A stretch of 64,000 nucleotides of DNA from Dactylosporangium siamense (GCF_016862795.1 NZ_BONQ01000055.1:1-64000), one strand, 5' to 3'; shown: positions 25,224-34,561, counted from the stretch's first letter. Notes: a model not told the origin generated them from the sequence alone. Numbers and translations: made by a program.

Positions 25224-26672
25224 ATGGCGGACAAGACGGTCCAGACCCGGGGCTGGACGCTGTGGTCACGCAGCGGCTACCGGGGCCCCAGCGACCTCAG
25301 ACCCGGCTCCGTGGGGACGCCACACGTCGACGACGAGCCGCCCGACGAGGCGACACCGGTGCCCGCCGGTGCGCCGGTCGCGGGCCGCCGGAGGCCCGCC
25401 CGGCCGGCCGGCGCCGGCGGCCTCATCGACCGGATCATCGCCGACCGCTCGATCCGCATCGAGTACCAGGCCATCCACGACACCGAGCACGGCCAGGTCG
25501 TGGGGTTCGAGGCCCTCACCCGGGGGCCGGAAGGGCCGCTGCGCTCACCGGTGCAGCTGTTCGCCGCCGCGCAGGCCGTGGGCAGGCTCGGCGAGCTGGA
25601 CTGGATCTGCCGGGTGACCGCGTTCCGGGAGATGCTCGACGCCGGGCTGCCGCCGTCGATCTCGCTGTTCGTCAACGTCGAGGCCGACTCGCTGATCGAA
25701 CCCTGCCCGCCCGACCTGCTGCCGACCGTGCAGGAGGCCGAGCAGCGGCTGCGGGTGTACGTGGACCTGACCGGCCGGGCCATCTCCCGCTTCCCGTGCC
25801 AGGCCCTGGAGACCGCGCGCCGGGCCCGCGCCGCGAACTGGGGCGTCGCCATCAACGACATCGAGTTCAGTGCCGCCGGCGCCGCGCTGCTGCCGACCCT
25901 GGAACCCGACGTGGTCAAGCTCAACCATCAGCTGATCTCCAGCGGGCTCGGGCCGGCCAACATCGCGCTGATCGCCGCGATGGCCGAGTGCGAGCGGACC
26001 CGCGCGGCCCTGCTGGTGGAGCGGGTGGAGAACACCGACGCGTCGATGATCGCCCGGGCCGCCGGCTCGTACTTCCAGCAGGGTCACCTCCTCGGCCGGC
26101 CGGGGCCGCTGCCGGAGCACCTCCCGCAGCCGCTGCACCCGATCCCGCTGCTGGTCCACCCGGACCCGGACGAGGCGGTCAGCACCCCGTGGAGCGTGCT
26201 GTCGGCCGGCGGCGCCCGGCAGACCTCGGCCGTCAGCCAGGCCGGGCTCGACCACCTGATCCTGGGCATCACCACCAGAGCCGCCGTCGGCGACCAGGCA
26301 CCCGCGGTCGCGGTCGTCACTCCGGCCGGCGCGGCGACGATGGCGCCGGAACGGCAGGTGATGTTCACGATGCTGCTGGAACGCTGCCCGCTCGTCATCA
26401 TCGTCGGCCCGGACGTGTCGGCGTGGAGCAGCTGGCGGGTCAGGGCCGCCGACATGCCGTCCGGGCACGCGTTCGCGCCCGAGACCTGTTTCGTGGTCCT
26501 GTCCCCCGGGCTGGCGATGGCCGTCGCCGGCCGGCCGCACGGCGGGCACCCACAGGACCCACCGGTGTGGGACATCGCCGTCAGCCAGAGTCCCGACCTG
26601 TGCCGCACGGTGATGCGGCAGATCCTGCGCACCGTGGACACCCTCGCCGGCGGCGTCCACCACCCCGGCTGA
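25224..26672 (+). CDS. EAL-domain protein with C-terminal DICT sensory domain
   Basis: 482 residues from ATG 25224 (GGGAGG upstream). Residues 1-65 are a basic, Pro-rich tail. Residues about 66-310 form an EAL domain with an intact E-A-L at 96-98, but the D-D-F-G loop reads N-D-I-E and the sequence lacks several metal ligands, so c-di-GMP hydrolysis is doubtful. Residues about 325-480 form a DICT domain (T-P-W-S-V-L-S-A-G-G-A-R and P-L-V-I-I-V-G-P-D-V), usually linked to light or redox signalling. This is a third EAL-type protein in the window. Confidence 0.85.
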   Translation: MADKTVQTRGWTLWSRSGYRGPSDLRPGSVGTPHVDDEPPDEATPVPAGAPVAGRRRPARPAGAGGLIDRIIADRSIRIEYQAIHDTEHGQVVGFEALTRGPEGPLRSPVQLFAAAQAVGRLGELDWICRVTAFREMLDAGLPPSISLFVNVEADSLIEPCPPDLLPTVQEAEQRLRVYVDLTGRAISRFPCQALETARRARAANWGVAINDIEFSAAGAALLPTLEPDVVKLNHQLISSGLGPANIALIAAMAECERTRAALLVERVENTDASMIARAAGSYFQQGHLLGRPGPLPEHLPQPLHPIPLLVHPDPDEAVSTPWSVLSAGGARQTSAVSQAGLDHLILGITTRAAVGDQAPAVAVVTPAGAATMAPERQVMFTMLLERCPLVIIVGPDVSAWSSWRVRAADMPSGHAFAPETCFVVLSPGLAMAVAGRPHGGHPQDPPVWDIAVSQSPDLCRTVMRQILRTVDTLAGGVHHPG

Positions 26673-26678
26673 CGGCCG

Positions 26679-28886
26679 CTACGGGGACCGGGTCACCGCC
26701 GCGCGGTCGTCGTGACGGCGGGGCTCCGGCGTGCCGGCCAGCCGCTGCTGCTCCTCCGCCACGATCATCCGGGCCAGCTGCACCTCGGAGATGTCCACGG
26801 CACCCGGCGAGGCCTGCGCGATCTCGCTGTGCCGGACGTACGCGTCGAACAGCTGCGCCTTCGAACCGAGGATCTCGATCATCCGCTCATCGACCGAGTC
26901 CGCGATCAGCAGGCGGTGCACCTGGACCGTGCGCACCTGACCCATCCGGTGCGCCCGGGCGATCGCCTGCGCCTCGATGGACGGCTTCACCTGCGGCTCG
27001 CACAGGATCACCACCGAGGCCGCCTGGATGTTCACGCCGACCCCGGCCGCCTCGATCTGGCAGACCAGGACGGCCGGCTTCTTCGCGGCGGTGAACTCGT
27101 CCACGATGCGCTGGCGGTCGGCGACCGGCGTCGAGCCGGTGATCGGCCCGCGGGCGGCATCGCCGAGGGCGGCGCCCACCACGGCGAGGACGTCGCGGAA
27201 ATAGGAGAAGACGACGACCTTGCGCTTCGCGGCCATGGCCTCGTGGGCGAGCTCGAGCAACCGGGTGAGCTTTGCCGAGTCGTTCGGCCGGTGTACGGCG
27301 AACGCCGCCCGCCGCATCGCCATGAAGTTCCCTTCCCGCACCGCGGTCCGGTACGCCGCCGCGTCCTCGGCGCCGAACTCCTCCCACTCGTCGACCTGCA
27401 CCAGCTCCGGCAGCTCGGTGAGCACGTCGGGCTGGTTGCGGCGCAGGTACACCGGCGCCGCCGCGCGCCGGAACGCCTCGACACTGATCGCCGCGTGCTC
27501 GGGCCCCATGTCGGCGGCGATCTCCGGCCGCAGGTGGTCGATCAGCGCCCGGAACTCGTCGATCCGGTTCTCCATCGGGGTGCCGGTGAGGAACAGCACC
27601 CGGTCGGACTCCGCCGCGACCCGGTTGACCGCCTGCGAGCGCTTCGCGTCGGGGTTCTTCACGTAGTGCGCCTCGTCGACGATCAGCATGGCGGGCCTGG
27701 GCGGGGGCAGCTTCAGCGCGCCGAGCGAGCCGAACGTGACCACGCCGACACCGCCCTGGGCCCGCCACCGGGCGGCGGCCCGCGCCCGGCCGTTGCCGTG
27801 CAGCGTGACGACCGGGATCGTCGAGTGCTTGGCGACCTCGCGGCTCCAGTTGATCAGGACGCTGGCCGGGCACACGACGAGGAAGTGGGTGGCGCCACGC
27901 GCGGCCAGGTGCGCCATCGCGGCGATGGCCTGGACCGTCTTGCCGAGCCCCATCTCGTCGCCGAGGACGACGCGCCGCTGTACCAACGCGAAACGTGCAC
28001 CGAAGGACTGGTAGCCACGCAGTCGCAGGTTGTCGCTGAGCCGGGACGTGTCCAGCTGCTGCGCGCCGACCCGCTCGACGATGTCCGCGGGCAGGAACCC
28101 CTCACTGGCGGCGACGTCACCGCCGAGCCCGACGACCTGACTGAGCAGGCCGTAGTAGTCCGCCGAGCGCTGCTCGAAGTCGCGCCAGACCTGCCGGTCG
28201 GTCGGGGTGCGCAGCGCGCGGAGGTCCCGGGCCGCCTGCGGCACGGCGGTGTCCAGCAGCGCGCCGATCCGCCGCGCGGCGTCCTCGGCGACGGCCTTGT
28301 CCGCGGCCCGCATGAACAGCCGGCGCAGCGGCCCGACCCCGGCCGGCGCGGCGACCGGCCGCAGCGCGGCGAGGTCCGCGGCGAGGCGTCCGGCGTCGGC
28401 CTCGTGCGCCCCGGCCGCGTGCCACACCATGCCGAAGCTGGCGAGGGCCCGCACCAACCGGGTCATCTCGGGGTTCTTCGGGTCGAACTCGATCCGGAAC
28501 TGCAGCGAGTCCTGCGCCGCCCGTTTGAGCTGCTCGGCGGCGTGAATGGTCTTGCGGGCCGTGCCCTCACCGATGCCGGGCACGCCGACCAGCCGCGCCG
28601 GCCCGGCCCGCAGCACGTCGGCCACCGAACGGATGCCGTGGGCGGGCAGCTCGTCCAGCCTGGCCCGGCCGTCCACGGTGTCCTTGACCGTGTCGACCGA
28701 CATCTGCTCGAGCGCGGTCCACACCTGGGGCTCGCGCGCGACCTCATACGCCGCGACGACCTCCGCACGGCCCGCGCCGACGGTGTCGACGATCGCTTCG
28801 GCGTCGGCCTGCACCTCGGCCGCACGGGCGAGCAACGCCCGCACCTCCCTGCGACTCCAGGCCGTCATGGGGGGCTGCGGAGACAT
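26679..28886 (-). CDS. SNF2-family DNA helicase/ATPase with HhH domain
   Basis: 735 residues from ATG 28886; the in-frame ATG at 28868 is an alternative. Residues about 90-112 form a helix-hairpin-helix (L-V-G-V-P-G-I-G-E-G-T-A-R). The SNF2 core begins near 290, with Walker A G-D-E-M-G-L-G-K-T at 309-317, D-E-A-H (motif II) near 405, L-T-G-T-P-M-E-N, and a C-terminal helicase half ending in A-R-A-H-R-M-G-Q. The layout resembles SMARCAL1/HARP-like annealing helicases. Probable role is remodelling or rewinding DNA during repair. It is convergent with the EAL-DICT gene (6 bp apart). Confidence 0.88.
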   Translation of the reverse strand: MSPQPPMTAWSRREVRALLARAAEVQADAEAIVDTVGAGRAEVVAAYEVAREPQVWTALEQMSVDTVKDTVDGRARLDELPAHGIRSVADVLRAGPARLVGVPGIGEGTARKTIHAAEQLKRAAQDSLQFRIEFDPKNPEMTRLVRALASFGMVWHAAGAHEADAGRLAADLAALRPVAAPAGVGPLRRLFMRAADKAVAEDAARRIGALLDTAVPQAARDLRALRTPTDRQVWRDFEQRSADYYGLLSQVVGLGGDVAASEGFLPADIVERVGAQQLDTSRLSDNLRLRGYQSFGARFALVQRRVVLGDEMGLGKTVQAIAAMAHLAARGATHFLVVCPASVLINWSREVAKHSTIPVVTLHGNGRARAAARWRAQGGVGVVTFGSLGALKLPPPRPAMLIVDEAHYVKNPDAKRSQAVNRVAAESDRVLFLTGTPMENRIDEFRALIDHLRPEIAADMGPEHAAISVEAFRRAAAPVYLRRNQPDVLTELPELVQVDEWEEFGAEDAAAYRTAVREGNFMAMRRAAFAVHRPNDSAKLTRLLELAHEAMAAKRKVVVFSYFRDVLAVVGAALGDAARGPITGSTPVADRQRIVDEFTAAKKPAVLVCQIEAAGVGVNIQAASVVILCEPQVKPSIEAQAIARAHRMGQVRTVQVHRLLIADSVDERMIEILGSKAQLFDAYVRHSEIAQASPGAVDISEVQLARMIVAEEQQRLAGTPEPRRHDDRAAVTRSP

Positions 28887-29090
28887 GCCCTTGAACGTAC
28901 CGACAGACCGCCCGCGGCGCTCGCCGGATATCACCGCCGAACACCGGGCGTCAGGCGGGCGTGATGTCGACGAGAGCCGCACCCGCCGACGACGACCACC
29001 CCCACCGCCTGACGCCGCAGCGGGTCGACACCCGGGAAGTCCACGGCCAGCAACACTCGCTCGCACTGCGTCAACGGCCGTGCGCCCATG

Positions 29091-29226
29091 CCACGATCAT
29101 TCCACCGGCAGCGTCACGGCCCGCCGCGAGCCGGGGCGTCCGGGCTGGGGCAGCCACGATCATTCCACCGGCAGCCGTCACGGCCCGCCGCGGGCCAGGC
29201 CTTCCGGCGGGGCGTCCGGGCCGGGC
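29091..29226. repeat. Imperfect tandem duplication of a gene 3' end
   Basis: CCACGATCATTCCACCGGCA starts at 29091 and again at 29154 (63-bp period). Both copies continue with G(C)CGTCACGGCCCGCCGCG and later GGGGCGTCCGGGC. The upper copy contains the real stop codon (29178-29180) and last codons of the downstream-strand gene. The lower copy is a decayed version with about 16 bp missing. Confidence 0.8.
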
Positions 29227-29969
29227 AGCGCCGACAGTTCGTGATAGGCGGCCAGGACCGCGGCGGTCCGTTCGGCCACCTCGGCGACCGCGTCCGGGGC
29301 GAACGGGTCACCGTCGTCCACCCGCCGGGCCCGGCGCAGCGCGCCGCGGACCTGCTCGGTGCGGTGCTGCTGGTGGGCGTGTTCGCCGGAGATCTCGGCC
29401 AGCCGGTGCAGCGCCCCGAGCCGCTCGGCGATCGCCCCGGTCAGCTCGTCGTGGCGGGCGCGGATCTCGGCGCGGCGGTCCGCGACCTCCGCGCGCAGCG
29501 GCGCCCGCTCCGGCAGGCCGCGCACCGCCTCGTCCAGGTCCTTCAGCGCCCGGTCCGTCCCGGCCCGCCGGACCAGCAGCACGGCGAGGCCCCACCGGGC
29601 CCGGTCGAGCGCCGGCCCGATGTCGGTGGGCTCGGCCATCGCGCCGAGGGCCGGCCACGCCGCGCGGATGCGCCCGATCGACTGCCGGGCCTCGCTCCAG
29701 GCGCCCCGCTCGTGCTGCGGCACGACGACCAGGCCGTGTCGCGGGGCGAGGACGGACGGCGCCAGCCCACGCGCGCTGGAGCCGATCCCGAACAACGCCA
29801 CCGTCGACATCACCGCCAGCAGCGGCGACACCGGCCACAGCGCCAGGCCGACCGGCGGGAGCAGCCACCACCAGCGCACCAGCCGCAGCGTCCACCGGGC
29901 ATCCGGATCGCCGACCACGAAGTCCGCCGGCTCACGGGAGGTATGGGTGCCCACGGGCAGATCATCCAC
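29178..29969 (-). CDS. Membrane protein with cytosolic coiled-coil tail
   Basis: 263 residues from GTG 29969. Two hydrophobic helices at about 33-50 and 52-70 (WWWLLPPVGLALWPVSPLLAV) are followed by a long, Arg/Glu/Ala-rich helical tail (about 90-250) with heptad character. I do not recognise the family. The start overlaps the stop of a preceding 63-codon ORF by 8 nt, so the two are probably co-translated. The 3' end of the gene is partly duplicated downstream (29091-29151). Confidence 0.7.
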   Translation of the reverse strand: MDDLPVGTHTSREPADFVVGDPDARWTLRLVRWWWLLPPVGLALWPVSPLLAVMSTVALFGIGSSARGLAPSVLAPRHGLVVVPQHERGAWSEARQSIGRIRAAWPALGAMAEPTDIGPALDRARWGLAVLLVRRAGTDRALKDLDEAVRGLPERAPLRAEVADRRAEIRARHDELTGAIAERLGALHRLAEISGEHAHQQHRTEQVRGALRRARRVDDGDPFAPDAVAEVAERTAAVLAAYHELSALPGPDAPPEGLARGGP

Positions 29970-30153
29970 TACCGCGGGCCGGTGCGACCACCTCGACAGT
30001 CGCCGGGCACCGCATCAGCCGGGTGCCGACCACGGTGATCACGGCGGCATCCACGGTGACGCCGAACCGCTGCAGCGCGGGCCCGTCCAGCAACGCCACC
30101 ATGCCGAGGACCGTGACCGGATCCGTCACGATCACCGTCACCGCCGTGGGCAT
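29962..30153 (-). CDS. Small hypothetical protein coupled to membrane-protein gene
   Basis: 63 residues from ATG 30153; GTG 30165 is an alternative. Third positions are mostly G or C. The product is beta-rich and hydrophobic (V-T-V-I-V-T-D-P-V-T-V-L-G, V-T-V-D-A-A-V-I-T-V-V-G), ending ARGSG. Its TGA stop lies inside the start region of the 263-residue membrane-protein gene (8-nt overlap). Function is unknown. It could also be an antisense artefact, but the coding bias and overlap favour a real gene. Confidence 0.5.
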   Translation of the reverse strand: MPTAVTVIVTDPVTVLGMVALLDGPALQRFGVTVDAAVITVVGTRLMRCPATVEVVAPARGSG

Positions 30154-30312
30154 CGGGTCGGACACGTCACCATCGCAGAGCGACCGCCTGTTTCGAGCCT
30201 GACGGCACGCAGCACGGCCCGGCAACGGTTCCGTGACAGGTGGTTGTGAGGGTGTTGTGGAGGCACGGCGGATCAACGGACCGGCGGCGCCGGCGGTGGT
30301 TGAATCGCGCGC

Positions 30313-31095
30313 ATGCGGACGTCCTTGCAGCGCACCGTCTACACGATCTACGCACGCCGGCTCCGTGCCCAGCTCACCGGCGCGGACCTGCCACGGCACA
30401 TCGCGATCGTCATGGACGGCAACCGCCGCTGGGCCCGGCAGGCGGGTTTCGAGGACGCCAGGATCGGCCACCGCTACGGCGCCGAACACCTCGACGAGGT
30501 GCTGCGCTGGTGCGCCGAGATGGGCGTCCGGCACGTCACCGTGTTCGTGGCATCCGTCGACAACCTGCGCAAACGCGCCGCCGACGAGGTCGGCAACCTG
30601 ATGCGCATGATGGAGGAGGTGGTCGCCGAGCGCCTGCGGAAGCCGACCAGCATCTGGCAGGTGCACCTGGCCGGCCGGCTGGACGTCCTGCCCGACTCCA
30701 CCCGCCATGCCCTGAAGCTGGCTGAGGAGGCCACCCGGGACAACGGCGCGGACTTCCACCTCACCATCGCCATCGGCTACGACGGCCGCGAGGAGATCGT
30801 CAACGCCATCCGGTCGCTGCTGGAGACGGCGGCACGGGCCGGTCACGGCATCGACGACGTCGCGCAGCGGCTGAGCGCCGACCAGATCGCCGCGCACCTC
30901 TACACCAGTGGTCAGCCCGACCCCGACCTGGTCATCCGCACCAGCGGGGAGCGCCGGATGTCGGGCTTCCTGCTGTGGCAGGCCGCGTACTCCGAACTGC
31001 ACTTCTGCGACGTCTACTGGCCCGGATTCCGGAAGGTCGACTTTCTCCGCGCGCTGCGGTCGTACGCCGCCCGGCACCGGCGGTTCGGCGCGTAG
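30313..31095 (+). CDS. Cis-prenyltransferase (undecaprenyl diphosphate synthase family)
   Basis: 260 residues with the conserved I-A-I-V-M-D-G-N-R-R-W-A at about 30-41, whose Asp35 is the Mg2+ and diphosphate ligand, and with the C-terminal R-T-S-G-E-R-R-M-S-G-F-L-L-W-Q-A-A-Y-S-E motif. The enzyme condenses isopentenyl diphosphate onto an allylic primer in Z configuration, making a lipid carrier for cell-wall or glycan assembly, or a shorter Z-prenyl product. Actinobacteria often carry several paralogues, so I leave the symbol empty. No clear ribosome-binding site is seen before ATG 30313. Confidence 0.92.
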   Translation: MRTSLQRTVYTIYARRLRAQLTGADLPRHIAIVMDGNRRWARQAGFEDARIGHRYGAEHLDEVLRWCAEMGVRHVTVFVASVDNLRKRAADEVGNLMRMMEEVVAERLRKPTSIWQVHLAGRLDVLPDSTRHALKLAEEATRDNGADFHLTIAIGYDGREEIVNAIRSLLETAARAGHGIDDVAQRLSADQIAAHLYTSGQPDPDLVIRTSGERRMSGFLLWQAAYSELHFCDVYWPGFRKVDFLRALRSYAARHRRFGA

Positions 31096-31098
31096 TCC

Positions 31099-31743
31099 TC
31101 ACGCCGGTGACAGGTGGCTGACGACGTCGACGACCCCGTCGACGCGCTCGATCCGGTGGATCAGCGCGGGGACGAGCGAGCCGTGCTCCACCTCGCCCAG
31201 CAGGGTCACCACCCCGTCGTCGACCTCCACCCGCAGCTGGGACCTCTGCACGCCGGCCACCCCTTTGAGCGCCTCGTCGACGATCTCGCGGCGGATGTCC
31301 GCGTCGGTGCGCAGGAACACCTTCAACAGGTCCCGGCGGGTCACCATGCCGATCAGCCGGCCCGAGCCGTCGACGACCGGGAGCCGCTTGAGCTCGTCGT
31401 GCTCCATGGCCCGGGCCGCGGCGACGAGGGACGTGGTGCTGGTGACGGTGACGGCCGGGGCGTTCATCAGCTCGCCGGCGGCGGTGGCCTGCGCCTTGCC
31501 GCGCGCCTGGCGGGTGTGCCGGCCCTCGAACGACCGCGGCTGGTCACCGTCCCCGGCGAACTCGATCTTCGGCACCAGGTCGGCCGACGACACCACGCCG
31601 ACGACCCGGTCGGACCCGTCGACGACCGGCACCGCGTTGATCGCATGGGCCTCCAGGAGGTCGACGATCTCCTTGAACGGCGTGTCCTCCCGCACCGATA
31701 TCGCGCCGATCGTCATCACGTCGGCGACGTTCCAGCGGCTCAT
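31099..31743 (-). CDS. CBS-pair protein with C-terminal BON domain
   Basis: 214 residues from ATG 31743 with a strong GGGAGGA site; longer upstream frames lack one. Two CBS motifs lie at about 8-60 (V-M-T...A-I-N-A-V-P-V-V-D-G) and 90-145 (K-R-L-P-V-V-D-G-S-G-R-L-I-G), with a charged insert between. The C-terminal part (about 150-214) is a BON domain (V-E-V-D-D-G-V-V-T-L-L-G-E-V). CBS pairs bind adenosine nucleotides. Next to a universal stress protein, this resembles the hypoxia/dormancy gene sets of actinobacteria. Cytosolic. Confidence 0.88.
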   Translation of the reverse strand: MSRWNVADVMTIGAISVREDTPFKEIVDLLEAHAINAVPVVDGSDRVVGVVSSADLVPKIEFAGDGDQPRSFEGRHTRQARGKAQATAAGELMNAPAVTVTSTTSLVAAARAMEHDELKRLPVVDGSGRLIGMVTRRDLLKVFLRTDADIRREIVDEALKGVAGVQRSQLRVEVDDGVVTLLGEVEHGSLVPALIHRIERVDGVVDVVSHLSPA

Positions 31744-31934
31744 GGCGTTCCTCCCTCGTGCGGCTCCTGCGCCGAACGTATGGCTCCCCGGACTCCCGCG
31801 GCAGGGCACAACGACACCTCCGCGGGTGACGTCCGGCCGGTCCCGCGAATCCGGGTCCATCGGCCCTGCCCGGGACCGGCGACCGTGTCTACGTTCCGCG
31901 ATGAGGGAGTTGTGAACCCGTAAGGAGGGAACCC

Positions 31935-32786
31935 ATGAACGCCAACCGGATCGTGGTCGGCTACGACGGCTCCGACGAGGCCCGCAAGGCGGTGGACTGG
32001 GCCGCTGTGGAGGCCGAGCGGTCCCTCGCCCAGTTGCAGATCGTGCACGGCTACCAAGCCGTGTGGCCCGGCATCTACTACGACGTCACGGCGGAGCTCA
32101 TCGAGGCGGCCGAACGCGACGGTCAGCGGATCGTCGCCGAAGCGGTCGCCCGGGTCCGGGAACACCACGTCGGCATCGACGTCATCGGCACCGCCCTGCA
32201 CGCCCCGGGTGCGGCGACGCTGCTTGACCTGAGCGGCGCCGCGAGCCTGCTGGTCGTCGGCAACCGCGGCGGCGGCGGGGTCAGCAACCTGCTGCTGGGT
32301 TCGGTGAGCCAGCAGGTCGCGACGCACGCCCGCACCCCGGTCGCGGTCGTGCGCGGGCACTGGGACGCGACCGGCGGCCCGGTCGTGGTCGGGGTCGACG
32401 GGTCGGCGTCGGCGGAGGTGGGCCTACGGCTCGCGTTCGAGGCCGCCGCCGCCCGTGACACCGGGCTCGTGGCGATCCGCGCGTACCTGCCGCCGTCACC
32501 GGCGTTGATCCCCGCCGACGCCGCCGAAGCGGCCGAACGGGCGGTGCTGGAGTCGTCGCTGATGGGCTGGCGCGAGCGGTACCCCGGCGTCAAGGTCGAG
32601 GCACTCGTGGCCGTCGGCCGGGCCGCGAAGGTCCTCATCGGCGTGTCGCACACGGCGCAGCTCCTCGTGGTCGGCAGCCGCGGGCACGGTGGCTTCACCG
32701 GGCTGTTGCTGGGCTCCGTCGGGCAGCAGCTGATGCACTACGCGGAATGCCCGGTGCTGATCGCGCACGCGCCTGCGGCCGGGTGA
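31935..32786 (+). CDS. Tandem-domain universal stress protein
   Basis: 283 residues with the site AAGGAGGG before ATG 31935. Two Usp domains: residues about 4-145 and 150-280. Each has the ATP-binding pattern near its end, G-N-R-G-G-G-G-V-S-N-L-L-L-G-S-V-S in the first and G-S-R-G-H-G-G-F-T-G-L-L-L-G-S-V in the second. This is the ATP-binding form typical of dormancy or stress regulons. It is divergent from the CBS-BON gene, with a 190-bp promoter region that includes CGGGACCGGCGACCG (31871), loosely like a DosR box. It lies beside a LuxR-type two-component system. Confidence 0.92.
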   Translation: MNANRIVVGYDGSDEARKAVDWAAVEAERSLAQLQIVHGYQAVWPGIYYDVTAELIEAAERDGQRIVAEAVARVREHHVGIDVIGTALHAPGAATLLDLSGAASLLVVGNRGGGGVSNLLLGSVSQQVATHARTPVAVVRGHWDATGGPVVVGVDGSASAEVGLRLAFEAAAARDTGLVAIRAYLPPSPALIPADAAEAAERAVLESSLMGWRERYPGVKVEALVAVGRAAKVLIGVSHTAQLLVVGSRGHGGFTGLLLGSVGQQLMHYAECPVLIAHAPAAG

Positions 32787-32801
32787 GCCGGCCGGGTGAG
32801 A

Positions 32802-33464
32802 TCAGGGACGGCGGGGGGTGACCAGGCCCGACTCGTAGGCGATGACCACCAGCTGGGCGCGGTCCCGGGCGTGCAGTTTGGTCATGGCGCGGTTGACGTG
32901 GGTCTTCGCGGTCACCGGGCTGATCACCATGCGGGCGGCGATCTGGTCGTTGGACAGGCCCTGCGCGACCAGGGTGACGGCCTCGCGTTCGCGGCCGGTC
33001 AGCCCGCGCAGCGCGGTCGCGGCGCCGGGGTGCGGTGGCTGGGCGACGTAGCGGTCGATCAGTTTGCGGGTGATCGACGGCGCGAGCAGCGCGTCGCCCC
33101 GCGCCGCGACCCGGACGGCGTGCAGGAAGTCCTCGGGCTCGATGTCCTTGACGAGGAAGCCGGCCGCGCCGGCCCGCAGCGCGTCGAAGACGTGTTCGTC
33201 CAGCCCGTAGTTGGTCAGGATGACGACGTGCACCGCGGCCAGGGCCGGGTCCGCCACGATGCGCCGGGTCGCCTCGATGCCGTCGACGACCGGCATCTGG
33301 ATGTCGACGAGCGCGATGTCCGGCAGGTGCCGCCGCGCCAGCGCCACGCCTTCGGCGCCGTCGGCGGCCTCGGCCACCACCGTGATGTCGTCCTCGGCGT
33401 CGAGCAGGGCGCGGAACCCGCTGCGGATGAGCGGCTGGTCGTCGACGAGCAGGACCCGGATCAC
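32802..33464 (-). CDS. LuxR/NarL-type response regulator, system 1
   Basis: 220 residues from GTG 33464, which overlaps the kinase stop by 4 nt (GTGA). The receiver domain is residues 1-120, with the phosphorylated Asp at 54 (A-L-V-D-I-Q-M-P) and Lys in F-L-V-K-D-I. The LuxR HTH lies at about 150-215 (L-T-G-R-E-R-E-A-V-T-L-V-A-Q-G-L-S-N-D-Q-I-A). It is phosphorylated by the upstream kinase. Candidate binding sites lie at 34620-34665. Confidence 0.92.
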   Translation of the reverse strand: MIRVLLVDDQPLIRSGFRALLDAEDDITVVAEAADGAEGVALARRHLPDIALVDIQMPVVDGIEATRRIVADPALAAVHVVILTNYGLDEHVFDALRAGAAGFLVKDIEPEDFLHAVRVAARGDALLAPSITRKLIDRYVAQPPHPGAATALRGLTGREREAVTLVAQGLSNDQIAARMVISPVTAKTHVNRAMTKLHARDRAQLVVIAYESGLVTPRRP

Positions 33465-34561
33465 GGGGCACCCTCGACCGGCAGCTCGGCCTGCACCGTG
33501 AACCCGCCCTCGCGGCGCGCCTCCGCCCGCAGCCGGCCGCCGAGCGCGGTCACGCGTTCGCGCATCCCGAGCAGGCCGACCCCGGGCACCGGCGCCGTGC
33601 CGGGCGTCGCGCGGCCGTCGTCGTCGACCTGGAGGTGCACCGCGCCGGGCCGGTACGCGACCCGCACCGACGTGGTCGTGGCAGCGGCGTGCCTGGCGAC
33701 GTTGGTCAGCGACTCCTGCACGATCCGGTAGGCGGTGCGGTCCACCGCGGCCGGCAGGTCGGTGCGCTGCCCCTCGATCGTCAGGGTCGCCGGCGGGACC
33801 GCCCGCCGCACCAGGTCCGGCAGCTGGTCGAGGCCGCACCGCTCGGTCCCGCCGTCGTCGCGCAGTGTCTCCAGGGTCGCGCGGAGCTCCCGGGCCGCTT
33901 CCCGCCCGGCGTCCCGGATCGCCAGCAGGGCCTCCGGGACCTGCTCGCCCCGCTTCTGCGCCAGGTGCACCGCCGCCTCCGCCTGCACCTTGATCACCGA
34001 GATCTGGTGGGTGAGCGAGTCGTGCAGCTCCCGGGCGATGTGCAGCCGCTCCTCGTCGGCCCGCCGCAGCGCGCTCTCCTCGCGGCCGCGCTCGGCCTCG
34101 TCGGCCCGGCGTTCGGCCTGGCGCAACGCCTCACCCGCCGCGCCGGCGGCGATCAGCCAGGCCAGCTCGAGCACCCCTCTCGCCTGTGCGAACGCCCGGG
34201 CCGCGTCGTGCAGCCCGGACGCCATCGCGGCGAGGGGCAGGGCGGCCAGCATGATCACGCTCGTCACCACGGTGGCGGTGCGGTGGCCCGCCCGCACGGC
34301 CGCGTACACCGCGATCAGGTAGCCGACGGCGAACACGTTGTAGCCGGCCGCCTGGTACCCCACCGCGCACGACCCGGTGACGATCAGGACGGCGACCGGG
34401 GCGCGCCGGCGCACGGCCAGTGCCAGCCCGCCCGCGACGAGCAGCACCCCGCCGATGACGCCGGGGCCGGTGCTCTGCTCGGACAGGCCGGCCAGCAGCA
34501 GGATCGCGGCGACGCCGGCGGCGACCACCCAGTCCCGGACCCCGATCCGCGCACCGCCCAT
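33461..34561 (-). CDS. Sensor histidine kinase (HisKA_3), system 1
   Basis: 366 residues. About five membrane segments in residues 8-145 with very short loops imply intramembrane or membrane-potential sensing. A coiled coil then leads to the HisKA_3 box H-I-A-R-E-L-H-D-S-L-T-H with phospho-acceptor His180, and to a HATPase_c domain (about 270-366; N-V-A-R-H-A, G-V-G-L-L-G-M-R-E-R). It is coupled to the response regulator downstream and divergent from a small membrane-protein gene at 34759. Signal is unknown. Confidence 0.92.
   Translation of the reverse strand: MGGARIGVRDWVVAAGVAAILLLAGLSEQSTGPGVIGGVLLVAGGLALAVRRRAPVAVLIVTGSCAVGYQAAGYNVFAVGYLIAVYAAVRAGHRTATVVTSVIMLAALPLAAMASGLHDAARAFAQARGVLELAWLIAAGAAGEALRQAERRADEAERGREESALRRADEERLHIARELHDSLTHQISVIKVQAEAAVHLAQKRGEQVPEALLAIRDAGREAARELRATLETLRDDGGTERCGLDQLPDLVRRAVPPATLTIEGQRTDLPAAVDRTAYRIVQESLTNVARHAAATTTSVRVAYRPGAVHLQVDDDGRATPGTAPVPGVGLLGMRERVTALGGRLRAEARREGGFTVQAELPVEGAP

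Noticed and set aside
31871-31885. DosR-like box upstream of the universal stress protein
   Set aside because: Only a loose match to the GGGACTTNNGNCCC type and no dosR in the window. Mentioned in the gene entry but not listed as a site.
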